64,000 nucleotides of DNA from the NCBI RefSeq assembly GCF_000213175.1, contig NW_009799101.1, forward strand, positions 1,458,341 through 1,522,340, in the 5' to 3' direction. Shown here piece by piece: positions 1-11,681 of this stretch. Positions within the stretch are counted from its first letter, which is position 1. Each line of letters opens with the position of its first letter. Source of the stretch: Neurospora tetrasperma FGSC 2508 (taxonomy: Eukaryota; Ascomycota; Sordariomycetes; Sordariales; Sordariaceae). The notes under the pieces were generated by a model that saw only the letters and a list, made by a program, of their open reading frames with translations, searched no databases and was not told where the DNA came from. A program made the position numbers and the translations under genes.

Positions 1-738
1 AAGTAGGTTGTCCTCCTCGATGGCGGTACCAGCAAAGCTGCTACCCACATCCACAAAGGTGGGCAAAGTGCCGGTAGTCAGGCCCTTGAGCCTCTGCAGT
101 GTTGTAGTCGGGGGATCGGCGATGAACGGCCTGAGCACGGCATTGTTGGGCGAGGCCAGGGCGGTATCGTGCATGAAGGGGAACGCATTGTGAAAGGGAG
201 CGTCGTCCTTGATGGGCACGGTAAAGTCGTAGCGCAGCGCATCAATCACGACAACCACGGCTCGCTCAAAGGTCTTGGGGTGCCAGCAGCCTCCATCCAC
301 TGTTCCCTTGCCCTTCCAGTTGGGCAGAATGTCCACGACACCGTTGGTGCTAGTATTTAGAGTCGGCGGCGCGTCGCACACTGACTTCTCGTCCAGCATC
401 AGACGGGTCAGGAGGAAGCCGCTGGTGAAGTAGGCAATGCCGGCGACGTGGATCAACAGCAGCCAGACCCAGAAGCCGACGGTCCATAGCCAGCGAGCCT
501 CAAAGTTGGACTTGCGCCGGGCCTCGAGGGCTGCGCGTTGCTTGTCGGCCAGACTGACGCGGTCCTTCTCGATGGCTTCACCTTCTGCCGCTTTCGCTAC
601 TCCAACCGTTCGTGCCTTTGCCGCATCTTGCGCTGCCTTGGCACGCTTCGCGGCGGCGAACTTGGCAGCGATTGCCTGGTATTCCGTCTGCGATTGCGGC
701 GGGGGGTTCTTCGATGTCGGTTTTGTCGGCGGCGGCAT
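1..738 (-). CDS. gpi13: GPI ethanolamine phosphate transferase 3 (GPI13/PIG-O), N-terminal part
   Basis: The first 246 codons of an ER membrane enzyme that adds ethanolamine phosphate to the third mannose of the GPI anchor precursor; the rest lies beyond the left edge. Seen: a basic/alanine-rich cytosolic leader with coiled-coil character (residues 20-80), one hydrophobic anchor (about 83-112), then the start of the lumenal alkaline-phosphatase-type domain with VVVVIDALRYDF (161-172; metal-binding Asp) and DPPTTTLQRLKGLTTGTLPT (208-227; expected catalytic Thr). The frame is open without introns from ATG at 738 to base 1. DPPTTTLQRLKGLTTG and the following VDVGSSF separate this family from MCD4 and GPI7 as I know them. 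Start chosen because it is the first ATG of the open frame and gives a short N-tail before the anchor, as in the family. The later membrane segments cannot be judged here. Confidence 0.93.
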   Translation of the reverse strand, partial: MPPPTKPTSKNPPPQSQTEYQAIAAKFAAAKRAKAAQDAAKARTVGVAKAAEGEAIEKDRVSLADKQRAALEARRKSNFEARWLWTVGFWVWLLLIHVAGIAYFTSGFLLTRLMLDEKSVCDAPPTLNTSTNGVVDILPNWKGKGTVDGGCWHPKTFERAVVVVIDALRYDFTVPIKDDAPFHNAFPFMHDTALASPNNAVLRPFIADPPTTTLQRLKGLTTGTLPTFVDVGSSFAGTAIEEDNLL

Positions 739-2264
739 CGTGGCGGCGAGCGGAGAGGGATCGACTCGGAAGCCCGGGGAAGGAGGAACGCTTGAGGGAC
801 CACCACAGAGTTGTAGTCAGCGGGATTCTTGTCCGGTCCAAAGAAAAGAAAAAAAAAGGTGAGGATAATATCGGCACGAGCGAGGGATTAAGTCCCACGT
901 CCCGGCCGGTGATGGTAAGGCCGCAAAAGAGTGTCGGTGTCGGTTATCTCACTGCCGACTGCGTTGGGGATTGTGGGGTTGTTTGGGGAAATGCCAATGG
1001 ATCAAAGAGACGAACGTGGAGCCGTCGATGATGAGATGCAGGAAGCTCCAATCACGAGAGATATGTATGGTGGAAATAAGCGTGTGTATTCACGACATAA
1101 AAAGGACGAACGCGTCCATTGCTTTTGTGGAACAAAGTTGAAAAGTCCCATCAATTGCATAAATAGGTATTCAGGTCTCCTTCAGAAGCTTGAAGCATTC
1201 TGGGATCTAAATGTCAATCCCGTCACGGTCTTGACTTGTGCTGCGACAGTTTCCCCACACTTCACCGGCCGACGCCTTTGCGAGTCGTGAGGTCGTTCCC
1301 GAAGGCGGGCATGTGTTAGCATCACAGCTTCAACCCTAACCCTTCAATGCTTCCATCCTGTCTGGTGATCGGTCCCTGGCCGTGCAGGATCTGTTGGGTC
1401 GAGCCAAAGAAAGAAAAAAAGAAAAAAAAAAAAAAAAAACATGGAAGAAGCTGTCATCACATGTTTCAGCTTCATCAAAGTCTGTCTTCTGCGGAGGCAG
1501 AGTAGGGTATATTTATAAAAGGCCGTCCGAGTCTGATGAAAAACTATATACAAGAATATGAGAACCCTCCATGGCTGCGTTCTGTGAGCCTTTTTTTCTC
1601 TAGTGGTCCTGATCTTAATATCATCTCTATGGCGGTTAAACAAAGGAGACGTTAACAAACTCGGCCAAGTGACAGAGCTTCGAATAGAAATTACACAATA
1701 CTAGAATAGCGATGATGCATGCACAAGGCAAAAAAAGAGGTAGCCATGTCAACCACTCTTTCCAACTTCTCGCTTTCCCAATGACAAAATACGTCGCAAT
1801 TGAAACTAGCCGCTTTCTTTTCCCACAAGATCCATCAACAGAGAACCTCCCAAGTCAAGAGTGCGGGGCCCAAGTTGCGGCGTGGCTAATATGTGCACAA
1901 TGTACAGGGGCACCCAGGAGAACCAACATGTGCTGTGACGCTTCAGGCCTGCCTCTCCCCTGATGTGTTGTCCCATCTCTTTCGAACGCCCCTCTGGCGG
2001 GCAAGCCTCGTCCAGCGCGCGGAATTAGACCTTGTTCCCTTTTTGAAATGTAGAAAGAAGTAAACAGCTCTCGCCGTGCGGTAGTGTCCTATGTTTCCTG
2101 TACACGCCTTGAAACTCCGAAACTTGAAAAAGTCATCAATGCAACAGCGAACCCCAACAGAAGCCTCATGTGCCGAAAAGAAAGAAAGGAGCACAGCAAG
2201 CTCTTCAATTTGCCAGGTCGGTCTTGTTTCTTTTTCATCAACTTGTGCCGTTTATATCTACACT
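739..2264. other. Intergenic: gpi13 leader and 3' end of the next gene
   Basis: No supportable gene. Holds the upstream region of the gpi13-like gene, an interrupted A run near 1414-1439, and the presumed 3' UTR of the membrane protein gene ending at 2265. Short open frames here are low-complexity and lack family features. Confidence 0.6.
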
Positions 2265-2810
2265 TTAACGGTACTCCTTCTCCTTGAGGCCGCCGATCTT
2301 CTCGATATCGACCGAGACAAACTGCGAGTTGCTTTCCTTCTCGTACGCGGGGAGCTGCTCATCCTGGCGGGGTTCGAGGCCAATGGTCGACTCTCCAAGT
2401 CTGACAACCAGGACACGACCGCTGCGGCGGCGGCCTTGGTCATCCTGCTCATCCGGGAACGTAATGTGGATTTCGGGAACGTTGTCGGGCGAGTGAGGAG
2501 GGGAAGCAGGGTTGGCCAGCATGGGCTGTCCATCCTTGAAGACAATGACGCTGGACCGGGGGGCGCCGGGCCCGGTCGAGATCGTTAGACGTCGGTGATT
2601 ACTGGAATGCTTTTGGTCGTCGCGGTACTGAGGAAGACCCTCGCTGTGCCCGGGCGTCTTTTGCTTGATTCTCTTGAGGAGCAGGAGAATGGTGACTGAC
2701 AGAAGGGCGCAAAAGACGAGCGCCAAGAGGGCGATCATTAGGTTGACAATGTGGTCCTTGGACGACTCATCATCGACGGTGCGGCGAGCAAAGCTTCTAA
2801 GTGACTCCAT
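2265..2810 (-). CDS. Single-pass membrane protein with two LPxY motifs (unknown function)
   Basis: A complete intronless frame of 181 residues that I do not recognise as a named family. Seen: a short polar N-terminus, one strong transmembrane segment at about residues 21-45 (IVNLMIALLALVFCALLSVT and following leucines), a basic stop-transfer KRIKQK, and a long polar cytosol-like tail with LPQY (59-62), a Pro/Ser stretch (100-112), a hydrophobic VLVVRLGESTIGLEP block (133-147) and LPAY (153-156). LPxY is a known variant of the PPxY ligand of WW domains in Rsp5/NEDD4 ubiquitin ligases, so an adaptor or a substrate of such a ligase is possible; that is inference. No cleavable signal peptide is obvious, and the positive charges after the segment suggest the C-terminus is cytosolic. 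The start at 2810 is the only ATG that keeps the membrane segment near the N-terminus. The coherent domain order makes a chance frame unlikely. Confidence 0.75.
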   Translation of the reverse strand: MESLRSFARRTVDDESSKDHIVNLMIALLALVFCALLSVTILLLLKRIKQKTPGHSEGLPQYRDDQKHSSNHRRLTISTGPGAPRSSVIVFKDGQPMLANPASPPHSPDNVPEIHITFPDEQDDQGRRRSGRVLVVRLGESTIGLEPRQDEQLPAYEKESNSQFVSVDIEKIGGLKEKEYR

Positions 2811-4250
2811 TTGGACGTTTGTGTATGTAAAGAGTGTAGCTTATATGTGGTGGTATGTGGTGTATGAGTGTGTTGTACGGGTATATGTACGCTTGGTAGA
2901 ACGAATGTCGTCGGTGTGAGATTGGTCGCGGCACTCGATAATGCTTCTTCAAAAGCTACCTATAAACGATGGATATGTCGGGATTCTGGATCTGTAGTAA
3001 GCCAAAACTGTTAGCAACTGGTCCCTTCGTCTCGTGGTTGTGGGCGCGCCGCGAATCTTGGTGTTCTCCATAGTCTCCTGCCATTCCTGGACTGCTATGT
3101 GAAGAAAGTCTATGGTGACGTTTGGGACTCGAGGGTTCAGGGGCTCAGGGGCTTCTGTCCGGAGACGCACGCAAGGGATGGCCGTACCAAGAATCTACCC
3201 AAGATATACCGGTTTGTCCAAACAGCGTCGTGGTCGGTGGGGATCTGCGTGAAAAGGGAAAAAAGACTGGACGGAGTCGACTAAGAGAGTGAAGTCGAAA
3301 CCAAGGGGTTGTGAAGGAAAGAATGGGTTTTGTTGGAAAAAGAATGACAAAGAGCAGCAGTCCCCTAGACCGTTGACGCCGACGATGGTTTGGTGTTTGG
3401 TTGTTGAAGAAGTTGAGATGGAGGAGTTGGGTTGGGGGGAAAGCGAAAGAGGAGAAGAAGGACCCGGCCGGTTCAAGAGAGCGACCTGTGAGCGACAAGA
3501 CGGGCGAGCGGTCCAGAAGGCCTTAACGAAGCACAACCCCCCTGCCAGACTCCTCCATCCCGGCACACTCCCACGCCCCAACTCCTGGCTCTCCTGGGTC
3601 ACTGGGTGCCATCCTGCCCTGGCCGTTTGGCTCGAGTGTGCTTGAGTGGTCGCAACGGAGCTCGCGTGTGGGCTCGCAGGGCTCCATCCGTCAGGGGGAG
3701 CTGGGGAAAGAAAAGGAGCTATCCCCAAAGTGGAACGGGCTCTTTTTTGACCTGCATATCAAAGCAGGGGCCGCTCACAAGCTCGTCCAGGGCGCCAACC
3801 AGAGCACGCCGTTCGCGCTCCATTCGCTTTCGAGATTGGGATGACGGCCCCGCCCAATCCCAGCAGCTGTCCAATGACTGTGTCCAATGATCGATGAGGG
3901 CGGGTCCAATTTGTGATTGCCGCTAAGGACCCACCTAGCCTTCTGTTTTTGGAATCAGAGCACCAGGGTGTGGAGGGGCCACTTTTGGAATTTTTGGAAA
4001 ATGGAAAGGGAACCGAACCATCAAGGAACCATGGCCTGTGCTCGATTCGGCTCTCCCCAAGATTGCATGACAATGCACAATGCATCCCCGTTGCAATCAA
4101 TCGATGTGTGCCGCATTTTGCTGAGATGAGGGCGCTCGCCTGGCTGTGAAGAGGGCTGTCAATGTCTCGTCACAATTCCAGTGCACAATTGGCTTCATCT
4201 AGAGTCCGAAGAGTTCAACCGAGGGAGAGAGCAAGACGCAATAGAACCGA
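2811..4250. other. Intergenic: probable leader of the LPxY protein gene
   Basis: Contains overlapping short frames on both strands without recognisable domains. Probably 5' UTR and promoter of the gene at 2265-2810. I see no gene. Confidence 0.5.
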
Positions 4251-6453
4251 GACATGTCCTGTCTTATCGACACGCGCTTTCATTGCTTTGCTGACCTCCA
4301 TTTCAGTTCCGTTTTGTTGGGTCTGCTAGGGCAGCTGCAAACGCCTTCCTCTGCTGCAAAGATACTAAGCAAAACATTGATTCGTCAAAGGAATCTGTCA
4401 GGTGCTTGTTTAACCTTTCTCGTCACCTCGAGTTTTTCGATCCTACTTTTCAGTCTTTTCTCACTCTAGGTAGTTTCTGCTCGGCGTATCGCTTCCTTCC
4501 TGCACCACAGTCGACAACGATAGGATCGATTCTCTTCAGCACGCTACCAACTCCTTCAGTCCTTTTTGACGCACTTGCATCACGACACCGCTTCAATCGT
4601 GCGTGCCACGATTCCCAATGTCCAGAGCCCACTCAACGCTCGGTTGATGCCGACGAACAGGCGCCCTTCCAATCACGAAATCGTAACGAAGGCTGCAGCT
4701 TCGCGGTACTGCGACATCCAATCATCAGTCTTTCTTCGCCAATCCCCCGCATCTCGACGTGCTTTATCTGGCGAGCCACACACGACACTCAACATGGACA
4801 AGCCGACGGCAACTTTGGCGATTCGCCTTTGGTTGACTTGGGGTCACTGAGGTCCTGTTGTCAGTTAGTGATTGCCATACTGCTTGGTATGACAAACGCT
4901 TCGTCAAGGCCCCGATATCTGTCTCACTTTGTCAAACCTGAAGATTGTTGAAGTGGTCCTGCTCTGTCTGAAGGCAGCACTGGCGCCCGAGCCTTGGCGG
5001 TTCGCTTTTCTCACCATGAACAAGTGTTCCTGCGATCAATTCTTGCCGTATTCTCGTCTTCACACAGAGTTAGGTTGGCTGACCGGCGCTCTCGAGCGCA
5101 GTATGGTTAAGAGGACTTGGGACCGCAACAACCAAAACACTGACAAGGTCCAGCAAATCAAATGGAAAGGAAACACCATCGGCTGTCTTTGCCCTGTCAG
5201 ATTCCCGCTGCCGGCCCCGGAGCCGCTTGGCACCCTAACGACATGCTGTCCTACTGCAGTTGTTGGAGCAGATTGTCAGGCAGACGGCCTTTTGACTGCA
5301 GGCGACCGTCTCAAAGGTCAGTGACTGGAACGTTCAAGACAACAATATCCTCCCAGACTACTTGGATATTGCCACTTTCCTTTTGTGAGACGGGAAAAGT
5401 TCATGTACCGGGGCAACAAGGCAAACGCTTCTAGTCACATGAGCAGTTGGGTGTACTGATGCCATGTTTCCAGTCATATCAAAGTACGCTGTACCCTTCT
5501 TTCCGGTCCGAGATGAATACATGACATGGCTCGTCTAGGTGGGATATCGATTCTAGAAAGTGTAATTCGGGTTGGTTTGCGCAAGCGATACGTCGGTTGG
5601 TATGGCGCCAACGCCCAGGTTCCCTTTGAAACGTGGCGAACCATATCGATCCGGCCTCCAAAAACCGTCGAAACGATGACGATAGGAAGGGGTGTTTCTG
5701 CTTCATGTACTCCCTTGAGTCTCCTACTATGCGACTCGCTGTGCGTACCGTCACACCAGTGATCGTTAGTAGCGAGTTGGAGCTCAGTTTGGAGCCGGAG
5801 GAGAGTTGTTCGCAACCGAGTGCTGATGCCAGGCGTGGCGGAATAAGGTGTCGCAAAGGGCGGGTGCGGTTAGCTTTGTCGATTCGAACAACTGCTTGTT
5901 GGCATCGGCCACTGATGCGGAGGAGGGTCTACGAATCTTTTCAATCCCTGGCAAGAGAGAGTTGGGGTTATACTGACAACGATTCAAGACACTTGCCCTG
6001 GTTCAGCCCAGTGCCAACCACAGCATCCACACGCATATCGATCGACAAACCATATCTTGCACTCCCGATGAGCGATCATCACTCTCAATGATGTACATAC
6101 GCCATTCTTGCGGGCTTTGCCGAGTTGCGCAACCTGAGACATTGCCAACTTCCACATATTCAAGGACCATCATAGCGCATCCTGCCATTTTCCCAAAGTT
6201 TCTGCTCTTACTAACTGTGTTCTATGACGGAATAACAATGATACGAAAACATAAGGAACCACGAGCGGACCAGACGGCAATCATGGACCGGTCTATTTAC
6301 AACAATGGCCTGACAGCGATACGCACATTGCATGCAGATTCCAGGGCTCCCGTACGTACTGAGATTGTACCATTTCTCCTCACAGCCCGGTTGGTGCCCG
6401 ATGCCGTTTTGTTTTTCCTGTCCGAATCGAAACCAGCGGGTGTCACAAACGGC

Positions 6454-6457
<4 letters not shown>

Positions 6458-6489
<32 letters not shown>
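6458..6489. repeat. Homopolymer T run (32 T)
   Basis: An uninterrupted run of 32 T on the + strand, in gene-poor sequence with no recognisable retroposon 5' of it. It is much longer than a Pol III terminator. Confidence 0.9.
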
Positions 6490-6490
<1 letters not shown>

Positions 6491-7497
6491 AAACAGCAAA
6501 CTGGTAACGAGAACCCCAGTCTGCATGTTGGGGATAGCGGCGAGACATGCACCTTTCACATAACTCTTGATCTTTTACCGCCCCTTGATCTTAGCGGAGT
6601 TGGTGGTAAGAACAGACAAAGGGCATTCCCTCCAACGACGAAACCTTGACAGCAAGTCCTCATCCCTTGCTTTACCCTTTGGGTCGCAATATTTTAGTAC
6701 CTCGTCGCCTACTACTGCCTGTATGTGATCTTTGGGAGCATAAGGCAATTTCTTGGTATCTCTCAACGGCGTTTCCCCTTCATACCATCGAATGGTTAAG
6801 GGTGACCGCCCTCTGAGGACCGGTAGCCAGTCCCGCATGGCACAACAGTCATCACGGAATATGCTGTACTTGACTAGTTTGACTGCTGCATGTCAAGAGA
6901 CATCTCGTTATCTTCATGCCAGATCCTGCTCAATATGTAGGTAACATACCTACAAGTAGTTACAAGACACTGTCGACACCTGTATCTAGACTACCCTAGT
7001 CAGCCGCGCCCGGCCGGCCGATATCAACTTGGCTTTTATGTAAGCCTAGGCTCCTGATTGCCATTCAAGACTAGTGCTTTCAATCGTCTGTTTTGGGTAT
7101 GGGGAGATGTCCCATTAATCGCCTACAGGCATCTGCGATCATTGCTCGGCCGACTTAGAGATAGATAGTGACTGAGAATTTGACAGTCGTCAGTGCATCA
7201 GCAGCAGTCACTACTGCCAATAATATATCAAACCTGGAGAGGCATAATATTTGTAGACTTGTACATTATTGTCGTTGGTTTCTCATCCACGTCTTTGCCG
7301 TTGTAAACCAACCCGCACCTGGTCAGTAAAACTATCGCTCTGTTCAAGAGCTGACATTATCATACACTGGACGACATCGACAACACTTGTACCTTGACCC
7401 TGGCGAGATATAGCAAACATGACGGATACTTTAGAGCTGAGCGCTAAAAGAACACTAGCGACGCATCTGCAAACATCACGCAGACTGCCGCGAGTTC

Positions 7498-7599
7498 AAA
7501 AAAAAAAAAATAAAAATAAAAAAAAAAAATAAAAAAAAAATTTAAATTAAAAAAATTAAAAAAAAATTTTTTTTTTAAAATAAAAAAATAAAAAAAAAA
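7498..7599. repeat. 102-bp pure A/T tract
   Basis: About 102 consecutive bases are only A or T on the + strand, mostly A runs broken by single T, with a T-rich core near 7567-7576. Flanks are of mixed composition and the edges are sharp. It resembles a low-complexity AT tract; no gene is associated with it. Confidence 0.9.
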
Positions 7600-8385
7600 G
7601 GCAATAGTCACTATTGGAACCAACGTCGATGATGGTATTGTAACTCCTCAGTATTTCCCAACAAAGCACCAGCATCAACACCAATGGCAAGGTAAGCAAA
7701 CCTCTCTTCATTCTTCGCAAATCAAAGCAGCCCGTCATAAAAATTCCCTCAACTAGTCAATAGAGCGGCACTCCTTGGGTAGGCAGGAAAACGGCTGCGG
7801 CGTACCATCACGTAGAATGTTGTAACGCAGCATTGTCGCGGTGTCACCAAGCCGGACGGCTTCGGTTACCTGCTGGTCTACAGTCCTGCAAGGCGGGACC
7901 CCCCTCCCCCCCTTTGATTTCATTAGCGAAGAGAAAACGATCCGCTCGCAACATCCAGCTTGTCGCTTCAGCAGCGGCACACGCGTTCCGAAAGTCGGTA
8001 GAGGGAGGAACTTGGCTGATCTCAGTCAATTGCGCAAGTGTACTCTTGCAACCTTTCTATACCACGAAAGATGTGCTGACTTTCAAAGTACTTTTGTCAA
8101 TACCAACATAACTGTGCCAGCGGCCAACAACTCACCTCTAACGCCTAAGGCTGTCCAACCGTCCCACCCTATCGGGATAGATGTTCTGTAGACCCGAAAA
8201 GCACGCACGAGCGATTCCCTCAACACAAGAGTGGCCATATAGAACAGGCTGACCTGGGACAAGGTCTTTAGTATCAGAAAGTACACCAGTTTCTGTGGTC
8301 ATTTTCCCAGCCTCGCGCTGTCGAGGTCATGTCGTCTCTCTCGTGCCTTTACGGGACGCTCGATACTACCTCTAATGTAGATATA

Positions 8386-8627
8386 CTGGTTTGTTTATTA
8401 GCTTGGTACACTAGATACTCCTAGTAGTGCAATATATATAGTGTACTAGACGAAACCTATTTCGAATAGTCCCAAAGCTTATACTGATTATTTTATAGGC
8501 ATTAGCTGGATTTGATTTAGTATTTTGAATGTTAGAGATGGCGTATCCATAGTAAGATTATGCATTAGTTAGCCATGAAAACGCATAGGAAAGTTGACAC
8601 GAGGTCTCGAACTAACAAACAAACCAG
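8386..8627. mobile_element. MITE-like element, 242 bp, 16-bp terminal inverted repeats, TA flanks
   Basis: The left end CTGGTTTGTTTATTAG (8386-8401) and the reverse complement of the right end (8612-8627), CTGGTTTGTTTGTTAG, match at 15 of 16 positions. Each end is flanked directly by TA (8384-8385 and 8628-8629), the target duplication typical of Tc1/mariner-type elements. The interior is AT-rich, has no coding capacity, and holds an imperfect palindrome near 8420-8449 beginning ctagta and ending tactag. Size, inverted ends and TA duplication fit a non-autonomous DNA transposon. I do not recognise the family, and only one copy is in the window. Confidence 0.5.
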
Positions 8628-8684
8628 TACTGGACTGTATACCAGATGCGCCCCACAACACATACTATGTAGATTTCGGGTTCG

Positions 8685-9104
8685 TTAGCCATCGAAGAGC
8701 TTTTTTCTATAGCGGGCGCAGATTCTTAACGGCGGCCGCACAAACAACAGAGACGTCATGATCACACAAGATAGCCCATCGGTGCCGGCTTCATCAACTT
8801 TTGCGTCCCAAGATCCGGTGGACCGCAGCCTGACGCTGTTAGGTTGTTGGATTCTGTCGACAGACTCGAAGGAAGCATCAAGGTTGTGACGCTCGCTGGC
8901 TGCATGGATCAAGGAAGATTGCCAGGCACGGACATCCGCTCGCTCGAAGCCCCATCGAACCCTGTAACCTAGCTGTAACAAGGGAGCTAAAAGTCCACTG
9001 TCGGCACTAACCGAAAACACCACCAAACCACCAAGCCGACTGCACCTACCTAGCCAGCGGGCATCCACAAGACTTCCATCCTGCCCGTATTTCTCGACAT
9101 CCAT
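8685..9104 (-). pseudogene. Possible relic of an extended SDR (GRE2-like reductase) N-terminus
   Basis: A 139-codon open frame whose order of elements recalls the NAD(P)-binding start of GRE2/cinnamoyl-CoA-reductase-type reductases: LLQLGYRVR, then RAWQSSL, then GSWDAKVDEAGTDGLSCVIM where the family has an acidic helix followed by a hydrophobic strand and H-x-A-S. The GxxGxxG dinucleotide loop expected before LLQLGY is absent, the H-x-A-S motif is not preserved, and no catalytic YxxxK follows because the frame stops. If the resemblance is real, this is a truncated and diverged fragment; it may also be chance. Nothing else of the gene is found nearby. Confidence 0.25.
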
Positions 9105-11681
9105 GCACTACCTGGGCAGGAACTCGACTTGGTGCCAAGGTGCTATCATCAGCTACGTCTGGATGGGTTTGTACAAGCAATTCTCGACTTGCCACTGTTC
9201 ATGACCTGCTTTATGCTGAGCGCGCAGGCTCCGCCACCAGCAAAGCACGACACAAGGGAAAAGTTGGACCAAGCCTGGCATTCAACCGACTTTGTTGGAT
9301 GTCCGCCGTTAGGTTGGTACATAACATAGCTACATATAATAAATAAAAGCCGGGCCATAAAAACGTAACAAAAATAGGTTGATTTTCAGGGCAAAACCCC
9401 GTGTATCCCTGGCGTGTATCATTCCCGGCACTTGACCAGGCACGAGCACTGCTTTTCCCTGGGACCATCAAACACAATTGGACCGTGACGAAACAAAAGT
9501 GCAGCCGTAACGGGGCTCTCCCTATATCTTGGGCGATCCCCCCACATTGCGTGCGTGCAGACCACCACACCTCCACCCTGGTTCATCCCTCCGCGCCAGG
9601 TCCGGACGACGCCCGCCTCACCACCTACCATACCGTCCACCAAGCCCAGCACACCTCACGACTAACGTACGCACAGCCAGGCCAAGTGAAGAGAACCTCA
9701 AGGAATAATATATACATAAAAACCCCGAAACATACCTCCAGGGCCCTGCTGCTGCTGCTGTTGCTGCACCAAGGGCACGCACAACCACACCAAGCTGGCT
9801 TTATTCCATTCCGCAAGCCGGTCGGCCACGCTGCATACGCCGCCTTAGTTCCGTCCATCTTGTTCTTCCTGTGCCCGCCGCCCTGGGGCTGTTCCCTCTT
9901 CCTCGTACCTAGGTATTCTTCCACTTCCCTCGCCTATAAAGCACATTCATGCCCTGATTAATTCTTCATTCTCCTTTCTGGTCGACACCCACTCGTCCAC
10001 ACATACGGTTCGTTCCATCTTCCCTTCAGGTCGCTACATTCTCACCAACGGCGGTCGGGCTCACCTAGGCCCGTCGCTCTGGACATACAATCTTAGCCTT
10101 CCTGTCATCAAGGTACCTACCTACCTAGACTACTGTCTGCTGCTCGCCCAGAGGCTTGACTTAGCTACTTGGGGCAGACTTGACCTCACTCCGCTGGCTG
10201 CTACATACCACCCTGGCCTGGACCGGCAACCGCAACCACGTACCCTTGCTGCCTACCCCGGTTTTTCAGATTTGTACGTCTGAGATTGCATCCACTCCGT
10301 TGCCAAACAGTCTCATTTGGAAGGGGGGATCTGTTTTATAAACATTCGGGTGCTCTGCTCAACAGCAGCGCCCGACGCCTTCGTTCAGACACCGGTTTCT
10401 CTCCTTCTTGTCCAGAATTACCCCCTCCGACCACGACTGAGAGGTACTAGAGGTTTACACCACAACTTTTGGATGGTCCCTCGGCCTATGGTAAGTGCAA
10501 AAGTTCCCCCGCTCCCCACAGTTTCTCTTGTCAAGGAGGAGGGAACGTCGTCACTCCCCGTCGCCGCTGCCCATCCCCACTCCCGACGACTACCGGCCAC
10601 CTCCCATCGGCGTAGGTTGCTCCGCTTCCCCCCGGTAGTCCCGTCCAGTGCCGGGACCCAGTCTAGACCCCCCGAGTCCGGATGCCAGTATCAAGACTGC
10701 GCGACGTCAAGTGAGGGGCTCAAGGGCAGTAGTTGCCCTTGGGTTCGCCCCATCCTGCGCCATTCCTTATTTTCTTGTGTCTCCTTCTCATCGCCCCGCC
10801 TTTTCGTGTATCCGTGCCAGATTTTCACAGATCATGACACGCATCTTCTTTTCTGTTACCATTCACAACTTATTCCGTTACTCCCACGCCATACTCCTTC
10901 TGTGACCTGCCACTGGCGGCCGCGCCCCCAAGGTTCGATCACAATGTCCAAACACGGTAGCCGCATGCCCTTGCCCTAAAGGTACTTCCTGGGTTGTATT
11001 GTCTACTTCCAGACTTTCCTATCGTCCTGCAAGTCGGATCAAGGCTCCGATCCGTAAACCGCAGCCCAAGCCTTTGCATTCGATATGCACTCTGTCTTCA
11101 TCATGCTTAAGTACCTATGCTTGCACAATCCCAATTTCCCGCTACTATTCCGATCGCCCAAGGATAAGAGCCCTTCCTGCCCTGCCAAATGATCTCTGGG
11201 CTCGTCTCATCTTCCTTATATCAAAAACAATCCCCCTTCCATGTCACCATCAACTATCAAGCATCATGAGCCTATTTCAGCTACCATATGACCATCAACT
11301 TACGCTCATCCGTCTGATACAGCACATATGCCACATACTTCGTACCAGAGTCAGACGTTGTACTTGATAGACCACTCGAGGTTTCACCTACCAAGCCATA
11401 ATTCGCCAACAGAGCAATAATCGACCCCTTCGATACCCTAATCATCTCGTGGGTGCCCAGTTACATACGCCCACGACCGAACCCACCGCCCTATCAGCTG
11501 CTTCCGCCAGTACCAGTAAGACTGGAATCACCAAAGCCCTCAACACAACCCAACCGATCCTCATCCTTCAGTAGCCTCAGCCGAGTCATCACGTCTCACC
11601 AAGTATCATCTTCGTCCTCTACCTCCCCGCAGTGTGATTCGAACACCTTCTTGTTGAGACGACAAGACTTCAGATCGCATC
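9105..11681. other. Long C/T-rich upstream region of the PUF3-like gene
   Basis: No supportable protein gene. The + strand becomes strongly C/T-rich from about 9900 on, as in transcript leaders of filamentous fungi, and a consensus donor gtaagt at 10491 suggests a spliced 5' UTR (inference; acceptor not identified). One perfect TACCTAGGTA palindrome lies at 9906-9915 and a related ACCTACCTACCTAG run near 10115-10128. Open frames here are low-complexity. Confidence 0.5.

Larger units (their letters stand above)
4251..8385. other. Gene-poor stretch with simple repeats and possible decayed coding sequence
   Basis: No intact gene is supportable. One stretch (about 5257-5430, + strand) reads like protein (LLEQIVRQTAF, then NNILPDYLDIATFLL) but is interrupted by stops and preceded by an acceptor-like ctgcag, so it may be a relic or a mis-framed exon of an unknown host gene. 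Other frames that could be exons of an unrecognised gene are 6575-6838 (-) and 7753-8302 (-); in the latter an ATG frame of 53 codons ends in a stop directly before gtgagt. The T run and the A/T tract in this stretch are listed separately. Confidence 0.4.

Noticed and set aside
1334-1345. Short CCCTAACCC-like run
   Set aside because: Only about two telomere-type units; no array, so not a telomere remnant.
8590-8660. tRNA-like B box (GTTCGAGAC on the - strand)
   Set aside because: No A box at the right distance and no acceptor stem; part of the sequence is the inverted repeat of the MITE-like element.
9401-9961. 186-codon + strand frame before the PUF3-like gene
   Set aside because: No domain, no coherent composition, and it lies in the C/T-rich upstream region.
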